From Zygnema cylindricum (Eukaryota > Streptophyta > Zygnematophyceae > Zygnematales > Zygnemataceae), in contig JBBHKE010001644.1 in the NCBI GenBank assembly GCA_037447655.1, positions 61,083-125,082 of the forward strand: a stretch of 64,000 nucleotides of DNA, read 5' to 3'. Shown here in pieces: positions 41,890-52,524 of the stretch (the first letter of the stretch is position 1; every line of letters starts with the position of its first letter). Position numbers and translations under genes: made by a program. Under the pieces are notes generated by a model that was given only the letters and a program-made list of their open reading frames with translations, was not told the DNA's origin and did no database searches.

Positions 41890-44570
41890 ATGGCTCACCA
41901 TCTTGCTTTCTCAATAAAGCTGTACATCAATTAATGTTATTTAAGATCTTAAGGAAGTGAAATATTTTCAGTATAACAGATTTAGCAAGTGGTTATTTAA
42001 ATTACTAAACACCTTAGAACATGTCCTACATTGCCGTGACATAGGATACACTACTACTTTCAGATTATTGAAGCATTGCTCTCTTCATCTGAGCTGCAAA
42101 ACGGAATCCATAGGAAAAAGAACGTCAATTGACTTTAATTCAATTTAACCCAATTTACTATTAAAAAGAACATCAGTAGTGGCAAATACTCGCAACTCTG
42201 GTTCACAACACTAAGCGCTTGGTATTCAATATCAGCATTACAATTGAGACTAAAAATATGCCAGAATTTCTAATTTCCCTATTTTTTCTCCACAGCTTAC
42301 ATGCGGAATATGTTCTCAACTCTTACTTTTCCTTTTAACCTCTTGGTATATTCTACTGTTTTCCAGTCGTTTAAGGGTTTTTCCCATTGTTCCGAGTTCA
42401 GGAATTTTAAAATTTCACTGGTTTTCAGCCTTCTATTCCGAGTCTTAAGCTACTTCTATGCAATTTTTGGCAGGAAGGAAAACTTTCTGATGTGTTATCA
42501 CAATAACCCTAAATAATAAGAACTTCTTTGGACCTAAAGTGGCCCAAATAAACATAAAGAAAATGGAGCCCTCTTTCTATCGCCAAATTTAGTCAAAACG
42601 TTGACAAAAGACAAAAAATCCAGAATCCCTGCCAATACTGAAAAACGAAAACCATTGGTTCCAGTTCGATCCGCAAGATGACAACTTTAGTCTGTTCTAA
42701 GCTCTAACTTTTAAGACGCTACAAATTTATGTTTTAGTGTACAAGACATACAGTGAATGAAACTAACAATTTTATGACTTCCTCTACATATGATGACTCA
42801 TATACTCCGGCTTTTCGACCACCTGTAAAATGACTAATTTGTTTACACATTCACTTCACCCAAACATTTGATGTACTATCTCTCTCTCTCTCTACCCAAA
42901 TTATTTTCTCTCTCTCTACCCAAATTATTTTTTAAGTTCAATACCTGATTCTTGCCTCAATTGTGATTTAGTTTGGAGCATAGCAACTCCTACACACAAA
43001 ATTTTGAATACTATCTGTTTCTTCGGGGAATTTGTTTCAGATGTGACACATCAAACATTAATTATTTAGCCTCAATTGATATATTTTATTATGTAGCCTC
43101 AAGTGTTCAATAGTGCAAAAGAAATAAGGATATATCTAAAGGATAACATTCAACTCCGAGTTCACCAAAACTCTTTTTTAGTGAGCAAAGCATTAGTTGG
43201 AGGCATATATCATTAGAAAAAAACAGCTTTTCCCCACTTTTCCATGTTTTCAAACATACGCTGGCTCTTATTTCTTCATAATCACTGTCATTTATTCCTC
43301 CATGGTTCAAAACTTACTAAATGGCAAAAGCAACTAATTGATATTTTGTTCGAATACTTTGCTCATGTACAACTTTTTGCCACGACATACGCATAATGAA
43401 CGGTTGTTAGATAACTATTTTTTAGCAATTAGGCTACAAATTTTAGAGCGCCTCATCATAAGACACAGGTTGATCACTTTTTCGGTTTACAACGACCATT
43501 ACACCACTCCTCTACATCATATTCCAGCTTTACAGGTTTTGGTCGGGACCTAATCTAGGGTAAATGGTGTCTTCATTAGATTTCTTATTTCACCAACCAC
43601 TATAACAGTTGATAGATAGAAGTCACAATACTCGCCTTCTAAAACCCATCTCCACGTAAACATCACAGATCCCATCGAAATGCCACTTGCAAAAAAGAAT
43701 CTGGACCAGCGAATCCAACAAAAAATATTATTTTATGAACATGTACCCTAGTTGTCAGTTGCTAGCCATAAGTGTTATACCCCAGAGATATGGATTAATA
43801 CCGTTCTTCACCTTAATTTTGGGAACATGTAATTATTATGTACATAATATTATGCATACACTAAACAGCAACGAACAAGAAAAGGAAACTTGGATAAAAC
43901 ACGTACACACTTGCCAGCTTCAAAATAAAGAGTCAAAGCAGGACTCACCGGCAGCGAACTCCAAAGGTTTTCGGCCAATCCAAGAGACTATAAGCCTGCC
44001 ATGGTTGCCGCTGACAAGGGTTTTAAACACGATATTACATCCTCCATAGTTTTCGAACATAAAAGTAATAAGAACTGCAGGCCGTTTTCAGCATTTCTCC
44101 AAACAAAGGGGGCGGAAATGCTTGTGGTGCAGTGAAGTTTCAACATAATAAAAGAACTCGTGGGAGAACCACCTGTAGCACGGACATAAAGAGCTCCACG
44201 CAGCAATAATGTCATGTACATTTACTGTACAAGGTTCATACTATCCTTAAACTCGTGCGGGTAAAGCAAAGATTGATAGAAAAACCAAGACGCAAACCTC
44301 TAATGATGCCTGCGCAACCAAACACACTCCCACTCTGACCATAGCTCAATGTAGAAAACAATTGGAAACGCTATCTGTGGTTAACCCATACTATACGAGT
44401 ATTTAGCGGATTATACCGTATAATACGCGTCTCAAATTGCACTTCAAATTGTTTTCACACATTTGAGCTATTGCCCCTGACCGCCAAAACATATTCACAT
44501 GAAACATTGATATCTGAGCAAAACAAAACAAAAAAAAATCATTACAAGATTTTCTGACAAACGAGGAGGA
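41890..44570. other. Region without a recognised gene
   Basis: AT-rich. Short CT microsatellites occur at 42,882-42,918 (TCTCTCTCTCTACCCAAATTATTTT twice). One minus-strand exon-like piece near 43,945-44,040 reads VFKTLVSGNHGRLIVSWIG and is followed by a GTGAGT donor. It may be a downstream exon of the RING-CH gene or belong to another gene. I cannot join it confidently. Confidence 0.4.
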
Positions 44571-44579
44571 AAGGCTTAC

Positions 44580-46319
44580 AAGTCTAAACCAGATGACGAT
44601 CAAAATGGCTACAGCGCCTCCCATCACAAAGTCAAGACCCATATCGCTGAGTTTCTGCCAAAAAAAGTGACAACATAGCCTTTCCAATTACTAATCCGAA
44701 TAGGACTGCACTGAAGTAGGTCAGAAAGAAATCAGCCCAAGTCCATTTGGGCATAGGAAAACAAAATTTAACGATCAGGTATTCTTCATATCCAATCAAA
44801 TAATCTCACACTCAGTGCACACTCTTGGATAGCTATAGAAATGGATACAGAAATGGACTCGACCACTTCAGCACCTTAACTTCTAATGAGCAGTATAAGT
44901 TAACCTGAACAAATTTTAAAACGTATACGGGGAGGGGACAGGGGGCCACCGCATTGTTACGGGAATTTTTGATACTAAGCCTTCAAACAGGGTCATGAAA
45001 AGCTGTAAAAAAATAAACCTTAAAACATCCTTGAATTTCTAATCAAAGCCACATCAAAAGGGCGAAGACACCATTTAATAAAAACAGAAGCAGTGAGACT
45101 AATGATAAAAACTGAGCTTCTGCTTCACAAAAATGAAGAAAGATGAAAAAAGATAAGCAAAACTACTTACTGTACTTAAGAATTTATTAAATATTCGAGA
45201 AAATCCAAATGCAAGGAGCGCCATCGCAAAAATTGTAATACATGCTTCAAAAAATTGGCAGGTTCCGCCAGAAAGGCAAAAACCAGGTCGTGGAAAAGGT
45301 TGTCTGTCACTATCCCCTCTCCAAAGCCCTCTGAGTCTAGACAGAGGTAACACTCCTACTTGCTCAAAAGAATCATCTCCATGCTGTAAATCAAACCATC
45401 CAATTGCGTCAAGCAGAGCTTTATGCTCAGCAAGAGCAATTGCCAATCGGTGATTGCGTGATGGAGAAGATACTGTTTGAGGATCTCCTCCCCCAAAGCT
45501 CTCTCTACTTGGAGAACTCATTACTGTTACTGTTACTGCTGTCATTCTACCTGAAGTTGATTGGTTCCCATCGAAGTTTGTGCCTGTTTGGCCTTCAGTT
45601 GATAACAGTTGACCTGTACCTTCCTGTGAATCACTATTTTCTGCGCTTGTTCTCTGATTTAACGACGGTATGTGATAATCACCTAGTGGACGATCTGCGC
45701 TTGTCACAGAAGAGCCTAAATCTTCGCCGTCTCTAATTGAAAACTGCGGAGATACAAGCTCTTGCACGAGGATCCCTCTCCGACGTTCCTCTAATGCTGC
45801 CATAACAGTCGCCACGTCATCTGTCCGTACAGTCTCAGCAGGTTGACCACACACCTCACACACGGCTTCTCCTCGAAGAACAAACCACCTAAGTGCACAA
45901 GAATAGTGCGCCATGGCCATTTCCGAACGACAGGCACACCCGAGGGCTATTAGAGAGCTTTCCTTGGATGAACAGCCCTCTGAAGCAAGCTCTCCAGTCT
46001 TCAAACCTTTTTCTTCATCAATTTTAGGCATTACAATATTCGTTGCAATGACTGTTGGCTCTGCCACGTCAGCACGTGTAACTGTTGGCCCTGCCTTGTC
46101 AGCAATATCTGCCACGCCAGCATCTGAAGCGTGCACGTGTGAACATTCAGGTGAAGAGATTCCAAGGGCTGTAAGTGCAGCTTCTCCATCAGGGTCCACG
46201 TCAGCACTCAGACAAACTCTACAGACAGCCGATTGTTCAGAAACTGGATGCTGTTTTAATTTTACATTAGGAGGAGCCACAGGGATGACAACATGTTGGA
46301 CAGTTTCCTCCGTATTCAT
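44580..46319 (-). CDS. RING-CH (RINGv, MARCH-like) zinc-finger membrane protein, partial
   Basis: Exon 45171-46319 starts at ATG 46,319 (MNTEETVQ) and ends at GTAAGT. Exon 44580-44654 (KLSDMGLDFVMGG...WFRL, between TTTTTTGGCAG and GTAAGC) follows in phase 0. The RINGv signature is CRVC at about residue 34 of the ATG-started protein and, after an 80-residue insert, CACRSEMAMAHYSCALRWF and CEVCGQ. Ligand order C-C-C-C-H-C-C-C is typical of membrane ubiquitin ligases. Usual RINGv loops between the first and second Cys pairs are short, so the long Ala/Val-rich insert is unusual. One membrane segment (ACITIFAMALLAFGF) closes exon 1 and another is in exon 2. The 3' exons were not found. Confidence 0.8.
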
Positions 46320-46399
46320 GGCTGTACGGATACAAGGTTGAAAACTCAATTAACAGAGAGTAAGCCGTCGCCACATGGCAACCTGACTCATAGCATATC

Positions 46400-46496
46400 A
46401 CTAGGGCTTTTCTAAATTACAACAGAAAATAGGCGTTGTGAAAATTTCTAAGGCCGTGAGATTACTAGGGTTGTGAAAACTACTAGGGTTGTGAAA
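46400..46496 (-). promoter_or_regulatory. Repeated ACCCTAGT motifs upstream of the RING-CH gene
   Basis: ACTAGGGTTGTGAAA occurs twice in tandem (46,463 and 46,482), and ACTAGGGCTTTT at 46,401. In gene sense these are ACCCTAGT/AGCCCTAGT, about 80-180 bp before the ATG. They resemble the telo-box/site-II neighbourhood of plant promoters. Role inferred from position only. Confidence 0.35.
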
Positions 46497-46620
46497 TTTG
46501 CGTAAGGGGAGCCATGAACGAATTGGAAAAGATGTTGCATGAGAGCCATCAAATATTTGAAGGACAATACTTCGAAGTTGAGAAAAAAAGGTCCACAAGC
46601 TTTCAAAGCGATGTTGACAG

Positions 46621-46786
46621 ATTGTAACTGGCTAACTGCAATGCTTTATTGCCTCCTTATTTTGCGGAAATCATACAGACCGTCCGATCCTATATGCTTG
46701 ACGCATTGTAACAGTAACTGCAGTGCTTTATTGCCTCCTTATTTTGTGGAAATGATGATTACCGTCCGATCCTATATTTTTGGATT
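46621..46786. repeat. 86-bp tandem duplication
   Basis: ATTGTAACNGNNTAACTGCA...TTTATTGCCTCCTTATTTTG...CCGTCCGATCCTATAT occurs twice back to back with about 10 differences, upstream of the RING-CH gene. No coding content. Confidence 0.85.
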
Positions 46787-47469
46787 GTAGTTTTTTTCGG
46801 GTGCTATCGCTGTAACGTACTGACCAAGGAAAACAAGGAAATACAGCGACTCGAAATTACGTACACTCAAGCATTAAAATTAGCGAAATACACGGTGTAG
46901 TGACTTCGGGTACATAAACACGGTCAATTAAGATACGGTGGCCCCTTCTGGCCAATGACAGCGCAGGAAGACAGCCTGGTCATTTCCGCGTCGGACATAT
47001 ATCCATCGCAGCCGTTCGATTAGACCCAGATGCTCTCACAGCCGTTCAATTTGTCAACGATCGCTATCAATTTCTCGTACGGTACAGTACAGTAATGTAA
47101 ATAGTATCGCATCTCACACCTTTCCTCGTATCTGCGTATCAGCGTTTTCTTGTCGGATACATTACACGTCAGCACTCATGATGCCCTGTTTTCGCTAGAT
47201 TAACGGTATAAATACTAGAATCGGACTATTGATCTTGAACAGTTATCAGAATGTGTACATCGCTATCGCTTTCAGGGAAATTGATCAAAATCGGCGTACC
47301 TGTACCGACTCGAATATCGGAATCGGTCAGAGCTGCGAAAATTGGCAAACCCGTGCAAATTCTGGCCAGAATGCATTCGAAATTTGAGATTTGTTCGAGT
47401 GAGAAACTTATAAATTTGGACCTTTGAAGTTTTAGCCCCGCAGCCAGCACCGTACAAGCAACCATTTAG

Positions 47470-47600
47470 GGCTAATCACTTTAATTCGAATGAGTGTTTT
47501 TGACCAAAAGTCCTAACTTCGTGTAAATAACACTAACTAGTTAAGTGGTTTAGCGTGAGCCACGTGGCAAAACATAAGCTCGTGCATTTAATTTTAGTAA
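47470..47600. mobile_element. Partial copy of the CACCGTGAATCGC element family
   Basis: Shares AATCACTTTAATTCGA, GTGAGCCACGTGGCAAAACATAA and GTGCATTTAATTTTAGTAA with the element at 60,520-60,722. Ends are decayed. It lies directly against the 3' end of LINE fragment c. Confidence 0.5.
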
Positions 47601-48990
47601 ACCATTAACAAAAAAGGGGGCCGACTTTATTAAAAAGCGCGATGGTAAACCATCTGAGTCCATAGGAACAAAAGGAAGTAGCATTGCTAAAACTGAAAAA
47701 ACCACATGACGAGGGAATAAACAAAAAGGAAAATCAAGGCAAAACCAACGAAAATACGAAAGAATGGCAGGGAAATCGAAAACACCCATAAAAGCAAAAC
47801 CCCGCAAACAAAACATCAAAGGAAATAACTAACACGTAACAAAAAAAGCCCCCAACATAACTAATAATCTACGGAAAGCAACCACGTAAGTCCTCGAATC
47901 CCGGAGGAGAACGAGGAGGAAGTTCTAGAACACGTCGTCGATCCATAACGGCAATAGACGATCAAAGTAATATAGAATCAAACACCCGTTGTAGAGCCAC
48001 GGAAAAACGTTGACGAAAAAAAGAAGTAAGGACTGAAACAGAAGGGCTCCCCCTCTCGAACAAGCGCCGACCACAAGTACAGAAAAACTCGTCCAAAGTC
48101 ACACCCAAACGACCAAATATCTTGACCGCCATCGGAATGAAGCCATCCATAGCGTCGCGACGGGCATAATCACGCTCCTTCCTTTTAGCCGCGTCACGGG
48201 CGGCCACTCCCACATGTCGAGCCGCTTGGTTGACGACTGTAGTTGAGGTAGGGTTTGCCAAAACAATGTCACCAAAAGTACAACGCGCACCATCAAGTAA
48301 TACAAGGTTAATCCAACGCGATGGAATAATGTGAGAGACCTCCCGACGAACAGAAAATCCCCCCTCAGAAGCGATAGTAGCAATGGTGTCTCGAATCGTG
48401 TCGTGCGCCTGAATCAATTCGCCCTCATGGGAGCAACGAAGCAAATGGACCCGTTCAGGCTCGAGAACGTGGCCACAAGAGCAAACAAGGGAGCCAAGCA
48501 AAGGTGGGTGAGGGAGGCCAAGCTGGAACCTGAGGGCCGTCGTGAACTGAGCCGGCGTGAAACGAAGAGTGGATAAGATAGGGACAACCAATAGCCAAGC
48601 GCTAGAGCCAAATCAGCCACAAGACAAAAAGCATGCACGCGAAGAATCGGAAGCGCCTCAAGAAACTCGGATTTAATATCGGCGACAACCCGATCAGAAA
48701 TGGAATCTTGAACCCGCGCAACTGATGTTGTAACAAGAGTGAAAAAAATCGACATGTCCTTGATAGCAGCCGGATTAAGAGCACGTGATGCATCCAAAAG
48801 GGACCGTTGGAAGGCGAGCTCACCATCTAAAACGTGGGGAACCACGGCCGCAAGAATAGGAGTGTCCCCAGCCACAAAACGAGAGACAATAGTGGAAGCA
48901 ACAAGGCACCAACTGCCCAAATAGGCGGCTGGAGCAACATGCGCCGTCGAGAGTAAACCCAAACCGCCAGCCAAGGAAATTACAATAACC
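47600..48990 (-). mobile_element. LINE fragment c: ORF2 C-terminus and 3' UTR
   Basis: Best preserved of the LINE pieces. Minus-strand coding blocks are GGLGLLSTAHVAPAAYLGSW (48,974 down), FQLGLPHPPLLGSLVCSCGH, VHLLRCSHEGELIQAHDTIRD, INLVLLDGARCTFGDIV, ARHVGVAARDAAKRKERDYA, DGFIPMAVKIFGRLG and FFRQRFSVALQRV, with a stop near 47,962. One frameshift near 48,580 divides it. An A-rich (plus) 3' UTR runs to about 47,605. The 5' part is cut by the N gap at 48,991. Confidence 0.75.
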
Positions 48991-49000
48991 NNNNNNNNNN
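48991..49000. other. Assembly gap (10 N) in LINE sequence
   Basis: Ten N. Right after it, A-rich DNA and CCCAATATAACTAAAAATCT...GGAAAGCAAC (to 49,081) repeats the LINE 3' region found at 47,852-47,882. A second LINE copy therefore probably lies partly in the gap. True length of the gap is unknown. Confidence 0.9.
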
Positions 49001-49081
49001 CAACAAAGAAAAAAAAAAACCAGAAAAAAAAAAAAAAAAAAAAAAAAACCCCAATATAACTAAAAATCTACGGAAAGCAAC

Positions 49082-50240
49082 ATTAACATTAACCATTAAC
49101 ACTAATATTTCAGTATGACAATGAATGGTGAACGTTACTCCACTTTCCAACGTTATTACGGTACATCTTGAATCAGGTTAAGAGTTAATATTTAAAAACA
49201 CTTTTTTTGGTGCGGGCCATTTTTGGTCAACAAAAGGCCGAGCAGCCAAAAGCTAACGGTCAAGAACGATTTCGAGGGAGTACTTTGAAAGTTACCCGTT
49301 TGTTGACGTTAGCATAGAGACAAAGCTACCCGTTTGCTGACGTGAGCCGAGGGACAAAGTTACCCGTTTGGTGACGTCGGCCAGGGGACACGCCGATTAG
49401 GGGTGCAGACGAACAGAAAGTCGGCCTATTTAAAGATTTTCAAACGGACAACCAAAGGTCTATAATTTGTATAAAGATAGGAGGATAGTGCTAATAGTAA
49501 TTTTCTGTTCATAACTCTCATTTGATAAATGGTAAAAAATCATCCACGACACGGGCCAAAATTAAAATCATGGTGACCCGGTAATAACACATCACCTTAC
49601 GGTAAGTTGGCATGATCCATACTATACTTCAATACTGATAATTCCTTCACAGGAAAAGTGGAGACCAGTTTACATTTGCTACATATGACAAAAATATTAC
49701 CAATATTTGACCAAAATCCATGTCAAAACATGGGGTGAGGATCCAGAAACAAAAAAAACTACTCCTCGACTATCACCTCAAAACACAGTTGTGGCTAAAA
49801 CCTCCTCGAATTCTACCACCTCCAGACCTGCCTAACTAAACTCCAGAACTTCAACATAGAAGATCTCGTACGGAACTTGTAAGCATTGAAAGTTCAAGTT
49901 TACGAACCAAAAGTGCAAAAATACTAATATGGCGTTGAGCAATTAATGCTTACATATTGCACAAGTACCACATGGATGATACCCACTGTAAAAATTTTGA
50001 GACTAAATATTCACTATGGGAAATGTCTGACGGGAGTGCACACGCCACAGTATTCCCACACTTTCTATTTGTAAAATTTTTAAAAATGGTTGATACCTTA
50101 ATTCAACTGCGAGGTAAAACTTGGTCGAAATTTGGAATCAGAACTGGAAACTGAAACCAAAACTTTGAATTTAACTGAAGTAGAGTCTGAAACTGGAACT
50201 GGAGGTGAGATGGGAATAGAAAACAGGAACAAAACACATA
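49082..50240. other. Intergenic stretch with a ~42-bp triplicated unit
   Basis: AAAGTTACCCGTTTGTTGACG-like units recur three times at about 49,288, 49,323 and 49,356, interleaved with GAGGGACAAAG. No gene recognised between the LINE debris and the end of the EDEM gene. Confidence 0.6.
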
Positions 50241-50244
50241 TGAA

Positions 50245-50470
50245 AAGAAAGAGGGAGAGAGGGAGGGGGAGAGAGGGAGAGAGGGAGAGCGGGAGAAAGG
50301 GAGAGAGGGAGAGAGGGAGAGAGGGAGAGGGAGAGAGGGAGAGAGGGAGAGAGGAAGTGAGGGAGAAAGGGAGAGAGGGAGTGGGGGAGAAAAGGAGAGG
50401 GAGAGAGGAAGAGGAGTGAGGTAGAGAGGGAGAGAGGGAGTGAGGGAGAGAGGGAGAAAGGGAGCTGAGA
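50245..50470. repeat. GGGAGA purine tract
   Basis: About 220 bp of GAGAGGGAGAGAGGGAG on the plus strand, about 220 bp beyond the stop codon of the EDEM-like gene (gene sense CTCTCCC). Long Arg/Glu or Leu/Ser/Pro frames here are artefacts. Confidence 0.93.
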
Positions 50471-50686
50471 ACAGGCCAGAAACCAAGCAAAATTGATATC
50501 ATAAATCATAGAGCGTTTAAACCAGATGCACTAGTATTACCTTCATCATATGTGGGAGAAACATTAAAAGAAACATCAGGAAGTACTAATATTTAACCTA
50601 GCAAAATTACTGAACTAAAAAAATCATTTCAAATACTACTCCGTCTCCTGTACTACTATTGTATATTGGTGTCTGTGTGAAATCAA

Positions 50687-52471
50687 TTATTTTCCATCAT
50701 TCGTCTCTCTATCCCCTTCAACATTCCAAGAACATGTTTGTGAATGGACATTATCTTCGTTACATTTGTGTTGTCCCACCTTTGCCTCTTTATTTTCCAT
50801 AACGTTATTACGTAAAAGCTCCTGAGATTGATTTAAATCTTCAAGCATACCCTCCGCACTTGTTTCTAAAACCGTTTCTTTTTCTTCAACAACATTAGAA
50901 CTAATCAACTCTTCCCCTTTTTCGCTCTTCTCTCTTAAGTCATCATTTAACTCATCCTCGTTCGATCCACCCTCGTTTAAACCGTCTTCATCAAAACCGT
51001 CGTCATTTAAACCATCTTCGCTTACATTGTCCTCGGTTAAACCATCCTCGTTTAAACAAACCCCAATATCTTCATTCATACACATCGAATTAAGACTTTT
51101 GAAGAAATGGAAGACGTCCCTCAAAGGGCATTTACAACTCTTTTCACTCCCTTCTTGAAAAGGAAGCTGGTTTTGCAAGTGTTGTTCAAAACTTCCTACC
51201 TGAAAAAGTCGAGTAAGTTCTCCACGTCTCACCATACCTATAATAAGATTTGAGACATCCGTCATCTGCACTCCACAACAATAGAACCACAAAAATGCAT
51301 CAAAAAAATTCAGCTGTAATTATAAAATGCGGAGATTATGGCCACAATACGATTATTTTATGCTTTTGTGTTTTTGAAGCAAATATTTACCAGTTCCAAT
51401 TCGCGATTTCCTCCAGTAAAGATCCAATAAAAAGCGATAAAATGCCTCGAATTTCAAGAATCAAGAACTTTAAAACAAAATTTATACGATCCCACAAAAG
51501 CTCTCTTCTTCTTTCTCCTCTCTTGGCGTCTCTTGTTCCTCCAGCAAAACAACCGAAACAATAAAACAGGTGTATCTATTGCAAATTTACTTTAGAATTA
51601 CTTTAAATTTACCTGTAAAGGAGAATCTACGGCTAAGCTTAATACCAACTCCACGAGTTGACGTCCATCCGCCTGTTTCCCTCCTGCTCTTTCTTTTGGA
51701 CAAAGCATCGTCAAATGTACCTCTTCATCACTACCTTCCTCTAAATCATTCTCAACTCCTTTGATATCCCTCCCATCCCCACCTTCGTTCTTCTTACCCC
51801 CATCTTCTACTTCTTCCCCTGCACTCCCGTCTCCTTCTTCCTTCTTCTCGACCTCATCTCCTCCTTCCTTGTCACACCCACTTATGATATGACCTTTCGC
51901 ATCTTCACTTGCTTCCAGTGGAACCTTTGTATTCTGCGAAAGCGTATTTTCCTCTTCTCCTTCCCCCCTTCGACAATTCTCTTCAACAGTTGCAGTTTCC
52001 AAATCACCACCACCGGGATCAATATCACTACCACCCTCGGTCGTCTTTTCTGACTTTCCCTCCACCTCCCTCTCCCCCCCCATCTCTCCCGGACGACTAA
52101 TTCGCTCGTCGACAATGTCACCGGTGATTTCGGGTACGGAAATTTTATTAAAATCAAAGTGTTTACGAAACAAATCTTTAATAATAATTCCTGCTTGGTG
52201 TGTGATGAGAAGAGAGGGAATTTTGACTTGAACACTGTTGACATCTGGACCCATTACAAGGACAGTATTTTCTTCTGCGGTATTAATTACGACCATTCCT
52301 ATGGCTCCTGCTGCCTGAGAAAAGGCAGAAACACACAGAAGAGAAGAAAAACACACAAACAAAAGAAAGAGCTTTAAACGATTCTTTCTGCAAAGAAGGC
52401 CACAGCTGAAATGCGCACGTAATCACACACAACAAAAAGGTAGAGAGAGAGAGAGAGCGAGAGCGAGAGAG

Positions 52472-52524
<53 letters not shown>

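Noticed and set aside
44654-44770. Minus-strand MPKWTWADFFLTYFSAVL segment as an extra exon of the RING-CH gene
   Set aside because: Membrane-like, but its frame does not meet the next exon and a strong TTTTTTGGCAG acceptor at 44,655 bypasses it. Left out.
45913-46341. Plus-strand 142-residue frame opposite the RING-CH gene
   Set aside because: Shadow of the minus-strand coding exon, which carries the recognisable finger.
50103-50509. Several frames of LSLSPSLP or RERGREGE type
   Set aside because: Products of a GGGAGA tract. They lack start context and lie beyond the EDEM stop.
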